From: Streptomyces paradoxus
GTDB taxonomy: Bacteria > Actinomycetota > Actinomycetes > Streptomycetales > Streptomycetaceae
Length of the DNA stretch: 64,000 bases
Direction of reading: 5' to 3'
NCBI RefSeq assembly: GCF_014202475.1
Contig: NZ_JACHGV010000008.1
Location: forward strand, 124,001-188,000
Below, piece by piece: positions 35,055 to 43,550 of the stretch (positions are counted from its first letter, which is position 1; each line of letters opens with the position of its first letter). The translations under genes were made by a program, and so were the position numbers. The notes below the pieces were generated by a model. It worked only from the letters and a program-made list of their open reading frames with translations, did not search any database and had not been told where the DNA came from.

Positions 35055-35885
35055 CTATGGCTGAGCGTCCGGCCCGTCGAGGCCGACCACCAGGACGGCG
35101 GCGTCGTCGTCGTGCCCCACCCGCTCGGCCCCCTTGATCACGGCGGCCGCGAGCGCGTCCACGTCCATGCCCGCCACCGCCGCGATGCCCGCGAGCCGCG
35201 TCACCTGGTCGAGGCCCTCCTCCAGCCGCATCGTGGGGCCCTCCACGACACCGTCCGTGAGCAGGACGAACACGCCGCCCGTGGTGAGCTCGTAGCGCGT
35301 CACCGGGTAGGGAACCCCCGGCTGCACCCCGAGGGGCGGCCCGCCCTCGTCCTCGGTGACGCCGGACTTCCCGTCCGCCGTGGCCCAGACGCAGGGCAGA
35401 TGTCCGGCCCGCGCGCTCTCCAGCACCCCGGCGCACGGGTCGAGCCGCATGAACGTGCAGGTGGCGAACAGGTCGGAGCCCAGGGACAGCAGCAGATCGT
35501 TGGTCCGGGCCAGCACCTCGCCCGGTTCGCTGGTGACGGAGGCCAGCGCCCGCAGCCCGGCCCGCACCTGCCCCATGAAGGCCGCGGCCTCGATGTTGTG
35601 GCCCTGGACGTCACCGATGGCCAGACCGATCCGGCCGTCGCCCAGGGTGAAGGCGTCGTACCAGTCGCCGCCCACGTTGAGGCCCTGGCACGCGGGTGTG
35701 TAGCGCACGGCCAGATGCAGCCGGCGGGCGACGGGCAGGTCCCGCGGCAGCATGCCGCGCTGGAGCGCGATCGCCAGCTCGACCCGGGAGCGCTGCATCT
35801 CGGCCTGGGCACGCGCCTGAGCCGTCAGGGCCCCGAGCCTGGTCAGCAGCTCGTCGCCGTCGTCCGTCGTGCCGGTGCGGGACAT
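35055..35885 (-). CDS. SpoIIE-type PP2C serine phosphatase, no sensor
   Basis: A 276-residue phosphatase: short helical N-terminal linker (LTRLGALTAQARAQAEMQRSRV) then the SpoIIE domain with ALQRGMLPRDLPVARRLHLA, NVGGDWYDAFTLGDGRIGLA, IGDVQGHNIEAAAFMGQVRA, RAGHLPCVW, VLLTDGVVEGP and DDDAAVLVVGL. All metal-binding aspartates are visible, so it should be active on anti-anti-sigma phosphoserines. It lacks PAS/GAF/membrane parts, which its downstream neighbour (MASE1) may supply. ATG 35885 with GGAG six bases before. Upstream 36000 region is the end of the DUF817 gene, on the same strand. Confidence 0.9.
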   Translation of the reverse strand: MSRTGTTDDGDELLTRLGALTAQARAQAEMQRSRVELAIALQRGMLPRDLPVARRLHLAVRYTPACQGLNVGGDWYDAFTLGDGRIGLAIGDVQGHNIEAAAFMGQVRAGLRALASVTSEPGEVLARTNDLLLSLGSDLFATCTFMRLDPCAGVLESARAGHLPCVWATADGKSGVTEDEGGPPLGVQPGVPYPVTRYELTTGGVFVLLTDGVVEGPTMRLEEGLDQVTRLAGIAAVAGMDVDALAAAVIKGAERVGHDDDAAVLVVGLDGPDAQP

Positions 35886-36009
35886 TGATCACTCCGGCGA
35901 GGATGGCCACGGTAGGTGACGACCCGAGAAGGCGAATCACCTGATTTACATCCATAGGATGATAAGCAGGCGGGGCCTTCCTCGACGACTCCACGCTGTC
36001 CGGGAGCCC

Positions 36010-36813
36010 TCACGGAGCTGTCCGCTCCGCCTCGGAATCCGTCCGCCGCCCTGTCGCCGCCAGCACGAACGTCACGCTGATGAGCAGCGCCCAGGCCCCG
36101 AACTTCTCCACCCCCACCGGCTCCCAGCCGTGCTGCTGGTACGGATAGCGCCACGCGCCGGCCAGGGTCGCCAGATTCTCGGCCACCCACAGGAAGAACC
36201 CGATCAGGACGAAGGACAGCGCCAGCGGCATCCGCCGGCGTACCCCCCGCACCGTGAAGTGCACCGACGTCCCCAGCGTGACGGCCACGAGCAGCCCGGC
36301 CAGCACCCAGCGCGCATCTGGCAGCCAGTGGTGGCTGAAGAAGTTGACGTATATGGCCGCGGCGACCACGGCCGTCGCCCGCGGCCGGTACCGCACGAGC
36401 CCCAGGTCGAACAGATGCCAGGCCCGGCAGACGTAGCTGCCCACGGCCGCGTACAGAAACCCGCCGTACAACGGGACACCGGCGAACTTCAGCACGGCCG
36501 GTTCCGGATAGCTCCAGGAGCCGAGCGCCACCTTCACCAGCTCGAAGGCCAGACCGATGACATGGCAGGCGGCGATGACGGCGACGTCCCGCCCGCTCTC
36601 CCAGCCGCGAGCCCAGAACAGCAGCGTGAGCAGCACACCGTAGACGACCAGCAGGTCATAGCGCGCCACGGGCAGTTCGGGCAGCAGCGCGGACACGGCC
36701 ACGCCGGACAGCAGGGCGACGGCGAACGCGCAGGCGCGCGTCTGTGTCCAGGCGAACGCGAGCAGCTGACGGACCGGTGCGGCCAGGGGGCCGGCGATGC
36801 TGGCAGGGATCAT
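36010..36813 (-). CDS. DUF817 integral membrane protein
   Basis: A 267-residue protein with about seven to eight membrane segments. GSWSYPEPAVLKFAGVPLYG and GFLYAAVGSYVCRAWHLFDL are the DUF817 signature, and IYVNFFSHHWLPDARWVL has conserved histidines within a membrane segment, which in some lineages suggests metal or carotenoid binding; nothing is proven. ATG 36813 with AGGGC before it. It starts 28 bases after the stop of the hypothetical gene 36841-37455, which in turn starts just after pit, so the three may share a transcript. Confidence 0.86.
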   Translation of the reverse strand: MIPASIAGPLAAPVRQLLAFAWTQTRACAFAVALLSGVAVSALLPELPVARYDLLVVYGVLLTLLFWARGWESGRDVAVIAACHVIGLAFELVKVALGSWSYPEPAVLKFAGVPLYGGFLYAAVGSYVCRAWHLFDLGLVRYRPRATAVVAAAIYVNFFSHHWLPDARWVLAGLLVAVTLGTSVHFTVRGVRRRMPLALSFVLIGFFLWVAENLATLAGAWRYPYQQHGWEPVGVEKFGAWALLISVTFVLAATGRRTDSEAERTAP

Positions 36814-36840
36814 GGTGCCCTGTAGGACGGGCCGGTGCGC

Positions 36841-37455
36841 CTACCGGTTGCAGTGAACCTCCCCGCCCGGAGCCGGGCCGCCCGCGTACTCCCGTGCCCG
36901 GGTCACGGCCTGCCGCAACAGCAGGGACAGCAGCCCATCGGCCTCCGGCGCGGTGCACAGCACCCGGAGCGCACGCTCCAGGCGCCGGCGCCCGGGCCCG
37001 CGCCACCACAGCAGATCGACGATCCGGGCCGCCGGACCACCCGCAGGCGCGTCGGCGAGTCTCCCCGCCCTCCGCCGGCACGCCCGGCCGTTCCGCGCCA
37101 GACGCCGCGACGCGGGACGGACCCGGAGTGCCCTGTCCACGACCATGCCGACTAGCAGCGGCGGGTAGTCACGGCCGGCGGGGCGGGCGTCGGCGAGGTC
37201 GGCGGCGAGCGGCCACAGCGCGTGCCGGGCGTCGTCGCCGACGCTGTCGTTGACCACCCGGGCCAGGGCGGCGAGCGCGGGGTGCGTCCCGGCCGGGCTG
37301 TCGGTGAAACGGCCGGTGGCCAGCAGCCCGGCGGCCTCCATCAGACAGGCGCCGTCGTCCGGGTGCAGATGGGCGAAACGCCCCGGCGCCGGAAGACCGG
37401 CCGGGAGCCCGGCGGGCGGCTCCACGGACGCCCGGCGGCCGGGAAGAGCGGTCAT
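36841..37455 (-). CDS. hypothetical protein between pit and DUF817 genes
   Basis: A 204-residue soluble protein, not recognised. It is helical and rich in Ala/Arg/Leu (GACLMEAAGLLATGRFTDSP, ALAALARVVNDSVGDDARHA, DLADARPAGRDYPPLLVGMV, RRLARNGRACRRRAGRLADA, RVLCTAPEADGLLSLLLRQA). The run of helices with D/A/R spacing is repeat-like. ATG 37455 has a strong GGAGG six bases upstream and lies 17 bases after the pit stop, so it is very likely co-transcribed with the phosphate transporter; a link to phosphate status is inference. Confidence 0.75.
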   Translation of the reverse strand: MTALPGRRASVEPPAGLPAGLPAPGRFAHLHPDDGACLMEAAGLLATGRFTDSPAGTHPALAALARVVNDSVGDDARHALWPLAADLADARPAGRDYPPLLVGMVVDRALRVRPASRRLARNGRACRRRAGRLADAPAGGPAARIVDLLWWRGPGRRRLERALRVLCTAPEADGLLSLLLRQAVTRAREYAGGPAPGGEVHCNR

Positions 37456-37474
37456 GGGCGGCCTCCGGCTGTGC

Positions 37475-38473
37475 TCACAGAGGGGTGACGGCGTGCAGGA
37501 AGAGGTAGAGCAGCGCGGCCGGGATCCCCGCGCCGGGAAAGGTGAGGATCCAGGCGGTGCCGATCGAACGGGCCACCTGCCAGCGTACGGCGGAGAAGCG
37601 CCGGGTGGCGCCGGAACCCAGGATGGCGGCGGTGATGGTCTGCGTGGTGGAGATCGGCGCCTTCACGAGGAACGCGGTCGTGTAGAGGACGGCCGCGGCG
37701 GCGGTCTCGGCGGCGAAGCCGCGCGGCGGATCGAGGTGCACGATGCGCCGCCCCAGGGTGGTGATGATGCGGCGCCCGCCGGTGTACGTACCGACGGCCA
37801 TGGCGGCCGCCACGGCGGCGATCACCCACACCGGCACCGAGAAGTCGTCCTGCCAGCCGGCCGTGACCAGGGCCAGCACGATGACGCCCATGGTCTTCTG
37901 GGCGTCCTGCAGCCCGTGTCCCAGCCCCATGGCGGCGGCGGAAACGGTCTGCGCCATGCGGAACCGCTCCATGGTGCGCCGGGGTGCCGAACGCCGGAAC
38001 ACCCACAGGATGCCCGTGTGCAGCAGGTATCCGAGCACCACGCCGACCAGCGGGGACAGCAGCATCGGCAGGATGACCTTGTCCAGGATTCCCGACCAGT
38101 GCACCGTGGCGGACGCGGCGAGCGCGGCACCGACCAGCCCGCCGATCAGGGCGTGCGAGGACGAGGTGGGAAGCCCCCGCCACCAGGTGAAGACGTTCCA
38201 CCCGATGGCGCCGATGAGCGCGCACAGGACGAGCAGCAGCCCTGAAGTCGCCTCGGGTGCCCCGATGATGCCGCTGCCGACGGTCTGGGCGACTCCGGTT
38301 CCGAGGAAGGCGCCGAAGAAGTTCATCACCGCGGCCATGGCGAGGGCCACGCGCGGTGTCAGGGCCCTGGTGGAGATGGAGGTGGCGATCGCGTTCGCGG
38401 CGTCGTGAAAGCCGTTGGTGAAGTCGAACGTCAGACCCACGATGATGATCAGCACCACGAGTGTCAGCTCCAT
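37475..38473 (-). CDS. pit: low-affinity inorganic phosphate transporter, PiT family
   Basis: A 332-residue PiT-type transporter with about ten membrane segments. Both duplicated signatures are visible: FDFTNGFHDAANAIATSIST near the N terminus and MGLGHGLQDAQKTMGVIVLA in the second half (the GxxxDAxxx motif of each repeat). GLPTSSSHALIGGLVGAAL and APISTTQTITAAILGSGATR are the matching re-entrant loops. It imports phosphate, probably as metal-phosphate, driven by protons. No phoU-like or DUF47 partner gene precedes it here, although that is the usual arrangement. Divergent from the DUF998 gene. Confidence 0.92.
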   Translation of the reverse strand: MELTLVVLIIIVGLTFDFTNGFHDAANAIATSISTRALTPRVALAMAAVMNFFGAFLGTGVAQTVGSGIIGAPEATSGLLLVLCALIGAIGWNVFTWWRGLPTSSSHALIGGLVGAALAASATVHWSGILDKVILPMLLSPLVGVVLGYLLHTGILWVFRRSAPRRTMERFRMAQTVSAAAMGLGHGLQDAQKTMGVIVLALVTAGWQDDFSVPVWVIAAVAAAMAVGTYTGGRRIITTLGRRIVHLDPPRGFAAETAAAAVLYTTAFLVKAPISTTQTITAAILGSGATRRFSAVRWQVARSIGTAWILTFPGAGIPAALLYLFLHAVTPL

Positions 38474-38611
38474 GCCCGATCACCTTCCGACGCCCGGCCG
38501 CTCGCATCCATCGTGCGCTCCCCGGGCGGAGCGGGCCGTGCGACTACGCCACGCGGGGCGAGCCGCCCGACGGAACCCGGGGACACGGATGCCCAGCTTT
38601 ACGGTGTCCTG

Positions 38612-39211
38612 ATGCGATTTGTTCCTACATGGGCTCTGGTGTCATCGGGGTGCGCGCCGCTCTTCCTGATCATGGGCTGGCTGGTGGCGGCGTCGCTCCA
38701 GGGCCCTCCCTACGACCCCGCCGCCCAGACGATCAGCGTCCTGGCCGCGCCCGGGAACTCGGGGTCCTGGGTGATGACGGCGGCATTCATCGCGCTGGGG
38801 GTCTGCCACCTGCTGACGGCCTGGGGCCTGCGGCCGGCCGCGACCGCGGGGCGGGCGGCCCTGGCGGCCGGAGGGGTGTCGGCGGTGGCGGTGGCCATGG
38901 TCCCGGCGCCGAGCAGCGGCGGGTCCCTGAGTCACGGCTCGGTGGCCGTCGTGGGCTTCACCGTCCTGGCCGCATGGCCCGTCCTGGCGGCCCGGGCCGG
39001 TACCGGCGTTCCGTGGGCCCTGCGCCCTTTCCCCTCCCTGGGGGCGACCGCGGTCATGGCGGCCGGCGCGGCCTGGTTCCTGATCGAGCTGCACCTCCAC
39101 GGCGCGGTCGGTGTGGCCGAGCGTGCCGTGACGGCCCTCCAGTCGGTCTGGCCCTTCGTGGTCGTCCTCTCCTGTCTGCGCGGGTTCCGCCGCGACGGCT
39201 GCCCGAGCTGA
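38612..39211 (+). CDS. DUF998 membrane protein
   Basis: A 199-residue protein with six hydrophobic segments. CAPLFLIMGWLVAASLQGPP, DPAAQTISVLAAPGNSGSWV and AFIALGVCHLLTAWGLRPAA follow the DUF998 pattern, common in actinomycetes, function unknown. The ATG at 38612 is in frame at the first membrane segment; the open frame upstream is antisense to pit. No good ribosome site. About 100 bases downstream lies the LacI-type operator of the GH64 gene. Confidence 0.78.
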   Translation: MRFVPTWALVSSGCAPLFLIMGWLVAASLQGPPYDPAAQTISVLAAPGNSGSWVMTAAFIALGVCHLLTAWGLRPAATAGRAALAAGGVSAVAVAMVPAPSSGGSLSHGSVAVVGFTVLAAWPVLAARAGTGVPWALRPFPSLGATAVMAAGAAWFLIELHLHGAVGVAERAVTALQSVWPFVVVLSCLRGFRRDGCPS

Positions 39212-39257
39212 CCGGGCGTGCGCGAAGCATTGACAGGTACGGACCAAGAGGCAACTC

Positions 39258-39271
39258 TGAGAGCGCTCTCA
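39258..39271. promoter_or_regulatory. LacI-family operator upstream of the GH64 glucanase
   Basis: TGAGAGCGCTCTCA, a perfect 14-base palindrome, 38 bases before the GTG at 39310. Identical to the core of the site at 28315, so a shared LacI-type repressor is likely. Confidence 0.75.
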
Positions 39272-39309
39272 CAGTTTGGAATCGGCCACCTGTCGAACGG
39301 AGGCAGCGC

Positions 39310-40515
39310 GTGTTGCGAACTCTCAGGCGCCGGGCCACGGCCGCGGGGCTGTCCCTCGCCACGGTCCTCGCCGGCTCACTGCTGGCGACCGGAACGGGCG
39401 CTCCGGCCCACGCCGCCGTCCCGGCGACGATCCCGCTGAAGATCACCAACAACTCGGCCCGCGGCCAGCAGCTGTACATCTACAACCTCGGCACGGAACT
39501 CTCCACCGGACGACAGGGCTGGGCCGACGCGGCCGGCACCTTCCACCCCTGGCCGGCGGGCGGCAACCCGCCGACCCCCGCCCCCGACGCCTCGATCCCG
39601 GGCCCGGCCGCGGGCCAGTCGGCCACGATCCGCATGCCGAAGTTCTCCGGCCGCGTGTACTTCTCCTACGGCCAGAAACTGGTCTTCAAGCTCACCACCG
39701 GAGGCCTGGTCCAGCCCGCCGTGCAGAACCCGTCCGACCCCAACCGGAACATCCTGTTCAACTGGTCGGAGTACACGCTCAACGACTCCGGCCTGTGGAT
39801 CAACAGCACGCAGGTCGACATGTTCTCCGCTCCCTACGCGGTCGGAGTGCAGCGGGCCGACGGCAGCACCGCGAGCACCGGCCGGCTCAAGCCCGGCGGA
39901 TACAACGGCTTCTTCAACGCCCTCAGGGGGCAGCCCGGAGGCTGGGCCAACCTGATCCAGACCCGCTCCGACGGCACGGTACTGCGCGCCCTGTCGCCGC
40001 TGTACGGCCTGGAGACCGGCGCTCTGCCGGCCGGTGTCATGGACGACTACATCAACCGTGTCTGGCAGAAGTACTCCACCTCGACCCTGACGGTCACCCC
40101 GTTCGCCGACCGGCCCGGCACGAAGTACTACGGCCGGGTCTCCGGTGGCGTCATGAACTTCACCGACGCCGCCGGTGCCGTCGTCACCAGCTTCCAGAAG
40201 CCGGACGCCTCCTCCGTCTTCGGCTGCCACAGGAGGCTCGACGCCCCGAACGACCAGGTGCGCGGGCCGATATCGCGCACCTTGTGCGCCGGCTTCAACC
40301 GCTCCACGCTGCTGGTCAACTCCAGTCAGCCCGACGCCAGTGCCGCCGACTTCTACAAGGACAACGTCACCAATCACTACGCCCGCAAGATCCACGCGCA
40401 GATGGCGGACGGAAAGGCGTACGCCTTCGCCTTCGACGACGTGGGCCACCACGAATCACTCGTGCACGACGGCAACCCGCGCCAGGCCTACCTCACGCTC
40501 GATCCCCTCAACTGA
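39310..40515 (+). CDS. secreted GH64 endo-1,3-beta-glucanase (laminaripentaose type)
   Basis: A 401-residue secreted enzyme. Sec signal peptide (RTLRRRATAAGLSLATVLAG, cleavage after AHA-A near 38). Mature part matches GH64: IPLKITNNSARGQQLYIYNL, RVYFSYGQKLVFKLTTGGLV, NWSEYTLNDSGLWINSTQVD, APYAVGVQRADG, YNGFFNALRGQPGGW, GCHRRLDAPNDQVRGPISRT, HYARKIHAQMADGKAYAFAF, DDVGHHESLVHDGNPR. GH64 enzymes cut beta-1,3-glucan of fungal walls into pentaoses. GTG 39310 has GGAGG six bases before; the frame is open far upstream (antisense to pit) without support. Controlled by a LacI-type operator. Confidence 0.9.
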   Translation: MLRTLRRRATAAGLSLATVLAGSLLATGTGAPAHAAVPATIPLKITNNSARGQQLYIYNLGTELSTGRQGWADAAGTFHPWPAGGNPPTPAPDASIPGPAAGQSATIRMPKFSGRVYFSYGQKLVFKLTTGGLVQPAVQNPSDPNRNILFNWSEYTLNDSGLWINSTQVDMFSAPYAVGVQRADGSTASTGRLKPGGYNGFFNALRGQPGGWANLIQTRSDGTVLRALSPLYGLETGALPAGVMDDYINRVWQKYSTSTLTVTPFADRPGTKYYGRVSGGVMNFTDAAGAVVTSFQKPDASSVFGCHRRLDAPNDQVRGPISRTLCAGFNRSTLLVNSSQPDASAADFYKDNVTNHYARKIHAQMADGKAYAFAFDDVGHHESLVHDGNPRQAYLTLDPLN

Positions 40516-40528
40516 CCGTTCCGGCTTC

Positions 40529-40565
40529 GCCGCCGGCTCCGCGAACGGAACGCGGTGCCGGCGGC
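40529..40565 (+). terminator. terminator after the GH64 gene
   Basis: 15-base arms (GCCGCCGGCTCCGCG and CGCGGTGCCGGCGGC) pair with one mismatch around AACGGAA, 14 bases past the stop. Confidence 0.78.
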
Positions 40566-40787
40566 GTTGCCGTATTCACCTGCAGGATCGCGTCCACGAC
40601 CATCTGGTGACCGCATAGTTGGCTATTCATCAGTTCTGAAATCAATCACAACTTTGCCATCTCTTGGTGTAGCTCGACCGTCGATTACGTGAGCCTCATG
40701 TGCATCACCCGATGACCCCAACCCCATGCAAAGCAGGGGTCATTGCGGTCATCTCCCCCCCCCACGCAGAAGTAAGAGGCACCGACG

Positions 40788-41459
40788 ATGACGATGAACC
40801 ACGCCCTGCGGTACGGCAGTCGCACGCTCGCGCTGGCGGCGACCGTACTCGGGGTGATCGCGACGGCGGTCCCGGCCGCCGCCGGGGATGAGCCCACCGC
40901 GGAGCAGATCCTGGCCGACTGCGCTTCCGGAGAGGGCAAGTGCAGCTTCAATTCACCGCAGCTCGGCAAGGCCTACCTCGGTGAGCCCCGTCAGGTCTCC
41001 GAACTGCTCTTCAACTGCACCGACTCGCCCGCCTCCCAGTCGATGTCATGGGCCGACACCGTGGGCTCCTCCCACTCGGTGGGAGGCTCGGTCACCGTGG
41101 GCGGCGGTATCGAGGGCATCATCACGGCCAGCGTGACCGCTACGTACAACTACACCTGGCAGAGCTCGCACACGGAGACGAGTTCCTTCACCGTCACCGT
41201 GAAGCCGGGAGAAGTGGGCTGGATCTCCCGTGCCCAGGTCATGCGGCAGATATCCGGCACGTGGCAGACCCACTACGACGACCCCAAGTGGGGCCACTAC
41301 TACTGGTTCGTGCCCGACACGGTCACCGGCCCGGCCCCGAACGGCACGGACGGCAAGCACAGCGCGGTCGTGGTCAAGTCCCGCAAGATGACGGCCGACG
41401 AGAAGAAGTTGTGCGCCGGCGGCCCCACCCAGGACAAGGTCTTCACCCGCAGCCGCTGA
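40788..41459 (+). CDS. secreted beta-rich protein, aerolysin/ETX-MTX2-like pattern
   Basis: A 223-residue secreted protein with a signal peptide ending at AAA-G near 33. The mature part has a conserved disulfide candidate (LADCASGEGKCSF ... CTDSP) and a long stretch of alternating Ser/Thr: SASQSMSWADTVGSSHSVGG-like, VTVGGGIEGIITASVTATYN, YTWQSSHTETSSFTVTVKPG, followed by GEVGWISRAQVMRQISGTWQ. Alternating polar/hydrophobic strands flanking a Gly-rich amphipathic loop are the hallmark of aerolysin-type pore-forming modules (ETX/MTX2), also found in non-toxic paralogues, so it is named only by pattern. ATG 40788; AGAGG precedes. Follows the GH64 glucanase, separate promoter region. Confidence 0.8.
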   Translation: MTMNHALRYGSRTLALAATVLGVIATAVPAAAGDEPTAEQILADCASGEGKCSFNSPQLGKAYLGEPRQVSELLFNCTDSPASQSMSWADTVGSSHSVGGSVTVGGGIEGIITASVTATYNYTWQSSHTETSSFTVTVKPGEVGWISRAQVMRQISGTWQTHYDDPKWGHYYWFVPDTVTGPAPNGTDGKHSAVVVKSRKMTADEKKLCAGGPTQDKVFTRSR

Positions 41460-41552
41460 TCCGGCCCGCCTCGGCGGTCCCGGACGAAATCCGCGTGCCG
41501 ACTGACCGGCCCCGTCAGATGGTTCTCGTCCGACGGGGTGCCCGCGGCGTCG

Positions 41553-41978
41553 TCAACCGCTCGCGGCGGCGGTCACCGTGGCGGGATCCACCCCGGTCAG
41601 TTCGACGATGCGGTGCGGTGCCACACCGGCGGCCAGCGCTCGCCCGATCAGGCCGTCCCGCCCGTCCGCGCAGTCGCGGTAGGCGAGCAGTTCCTCCTCG
41701 ACCCGGGCCAGCGGCTCCGGTGCCATCTGGTGGCGGAGGCGGTTCAGCTCCTCCTCGCTCAGCGGGACGGGCAGCCGTTCCGCTCCCTCGGGCACGGCCG
41801 CCCTCTCCTCCGGCGGCAGCAGACGCAGGTGCGGCGAGGTCGGCGTGCTTCCCTGGGCGTCGAGCCAGGCGCGCACCGCGGGAGTCTCCATGCACGCGAG
41901 TTCACCGACGGCCGCCGGAACCACGCCGAGCTGCGCGGACGCGTCATCAAGCAGGAACAGGTAGGCGTCGTCGGTCAT
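41553..41978 (-). CDS. hypothetical protein downstream of the Fic gene
   Basis: A 141-residue acidic, helical soluble protein: YLFLLDDASAQLGVVPAAVG, ETPAVRAWLDAQG, LSEEELNRLRHQMAPEPLAR, VEEELLAYRDCADGRDGLIG, RALAAGVAPHRIVELTGVDP. The last segment looks like a helix-turn-helix (GVAPHRIVELTGVDPATV) of the kind seen in small DNA-binding or antitoxin-like proteins. ATG 41978 with AAGGAG six bases upstream. It is 107 bases after the Fic gene stop, same strand, and could be a partner; no known immunity family was recognised. Confidence 0.75.
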   Translation of the reverse strand: MTDDAYLFLLDDASAQLGVVPAAVGELACMETPAVRAWLDAQGSTPTSPHLRLLPPEERAAVPEGAERLPVPLSEEELNRLRHQMAPEPLARVEEELLAYRDCADGRDGLIGRALAAGVAPHRIVELTGVDPATVTAAASG

Positions 41979-42085
41979 CCTCGGCTCCTTCACGGCAGGG
42001 TGCTGATCGACATCCCATTACCCCGCCGCGCCCGGAATACCGCCCGATCACCATTGCGAGGGAAGGCCACCCGGATGACGGGCGC

Positions 42086-43480
42086 TCACGCGGGGGCGGC
42101 GGCACGGCGCCGGGTCTCGGTGAGGTGGGTGTCGATGTACGAGGCGAGGACGAGCGCGTCCCCGGGCTCGTCGGCGCTGAAGGCGATGCGGCGCAGCAGG
42201 GTGACGCCGTCGAGGGCGATGCCTTCGCGGGCGAGGACGAAGACCAGGGTGAGGAAGGCGGCGCGGGCGTTGCCGTCGTCGAAGGGGTGGAAGAAGCAGA
42301 CGTCGAGGTAGGCGCGGGCGGCGCGGGCGGTCAGGGGCAGGGGCCGTGCTGGGTCGCGGGCGCTCTCGGCCAGGCAGGCGTCCAGGCGGGCCCCGAGGCC
42401 GGGAGTGATGCCGTAGCGTTCCCGGCCGCCCTTCGCGAAGGCGGGCCGGCCGCGCAGCGGCGGGGGCCGCTCTGTGCCCAGGAGGTGCCGCTGCCAGCGC
42501 TGCAGCAGCCCGAAGCCGAGGCGGGCGTCGGGCGCGGCGTCGGCCCGCAGCAGCTCCAGTGCGGTGAGCAGGCCGCGGGCACGGTCCGGGTCCAGGGTGC
42601 CGTCGAAGTCGCGGATGTCCTCCTGCGCGCCGTCGCGGAACGGGGTCACCGGTCCGTCCGCGCCGCTGTCCGGGGCCTGCTGCCACGGCACGCTCTCCCG
42701 CACCGCGAGCCAGCGCTCCAGGTGGTCCGGCAGCGACTCGGCGGACCGTGCCCGGTCGGCCGGCCGCAACGACTGCGCGAGCCGCTCCGCCACATCGTCG
42801 ACCAGCGCGTCGTCAGGGCCGGTCCAGCTCAGGAACCGCCCGCCGATCGCACGGTCGACCAGTTCCTCCGCGACGCCGGGTGCCACCGCCCAGCGGTCGA
42901 GGAACCAGGTGAGCACCTGGTGGCAGTGTCCGTGCCAGCCGCTGCCGCACCCGGTGCGGTCGGTCACCTGAAGGATCAGGTTGCGGGCGGCCCGGTCCCA
43001 CAGGATCCGGTCGTCCTCGACGGTGTCCAGGTCCAGCGGGTACGCCTCGATCCATCCGGCGAGGCTCTCCAGCCAGGCGCGCCATTCGCACAGGGCCGCG
43101 ACCACGCGGGTGAGCGTCTCCTCGGGGGTGGTGATCGAGTCGCGCGGGCAGCACCAGTGCCCGACCGGCCCCCCGTCGAAGTCACCTTCGTCGTGCGACC
43201 AGCGCCAGCCCGCCGCCCAACGGCCGTAGTGCTCCATCAAGGCATGGGACATGGCATCGGCCCACCGCCGGGCCTCACCCCAACTCCAGTCGCTCATCAC
43301 CGGGTCGGCGAACGCGACATCCGGCCGGCGCGGCACACACCGGGCCGGCCCGAGCGAATGGACCACCTGTGCCGCCGAGGCGGCGTCGAAGGGGTGGCGG
43401 GCGGGGTCCACCTCGTCCCAGCTCAGGAACCCAGGTGCCAGCACAGGTATCACCGCGCAAGACTGCCACGCCCGCCCCAC
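42086..43480 (-). CDS. Fic-domain protein (variant motif)
   Basis: A 464-residue protein. The C terminus carries a Fic core, HPFDDGNAR followed by AAFLTLVFVLAREG (about 398-420); the catalytic His, Phe, Asp, Asn and Arg are present but the second Gly of HPFxxGNGR is Ala. The N-terminal ~250 residues are helical, Trp-rich (WSWGEARRWADAMSHALMEH, WHGHCHQVLTWFLDRWAV) and unlike standard Fic fusions. No inhibitory (S/T)xxxE(G/N) motif was found within. Fic proteins usually transfer AMP to Ser/Thr/Tyr of target proteins. Follows the Mrr-like gene by 70 bases. The GTG at 43480 lacks a ribosome site; a GTG 27 bases later (IPVLAPGF) is possible. Confidence 0.78.
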   Translation of the reverse strand: MGRAWQSCAVIPVLAPGFLSWDEVDPARHPFDAASAAQVVHSLGPARCVPRRPDVAFADPVMSDWSWGEARRWADAMSHALMEHYGRWAAGWRWSHDEGDFDGGPVGHWCCPRDSITTPEETLTRVVAALCEWRAWLESLAGWIEAYPLDLDTVEDDRILWDRAARNLILQVTDRTGCGSGWHGHCHQVLTWFLDRWAVAPGVAEELVDRAIGGRFLSWTGPDDALVDDVAERLAQSLRPADRARSAESLPDHLERWLAVRESVPWQQAPDSGADGPVTPFRDGAQEDIRDFDGTLDPDRARGLLTALELLRADAAPDARLGFGLLQRWQRHLLGTERPPPLRGRPAFAKGGRERYGITPGLGARLDACLAESARDPARPLPLTARAARAYLDVCFFHPFDDGNARAAFLTLVFVLAREGIALDGVTLLRRIAFSADEPGDALVLASYIDTHLTETRRRAAAPA

Positions 43481-43550
43481 GCCCGATCAAGCGAATATCC
43501 GCCTGCACCTCGCGATCTCCGTCAGCATGCGGGCACGGGTGCGGCGCATC

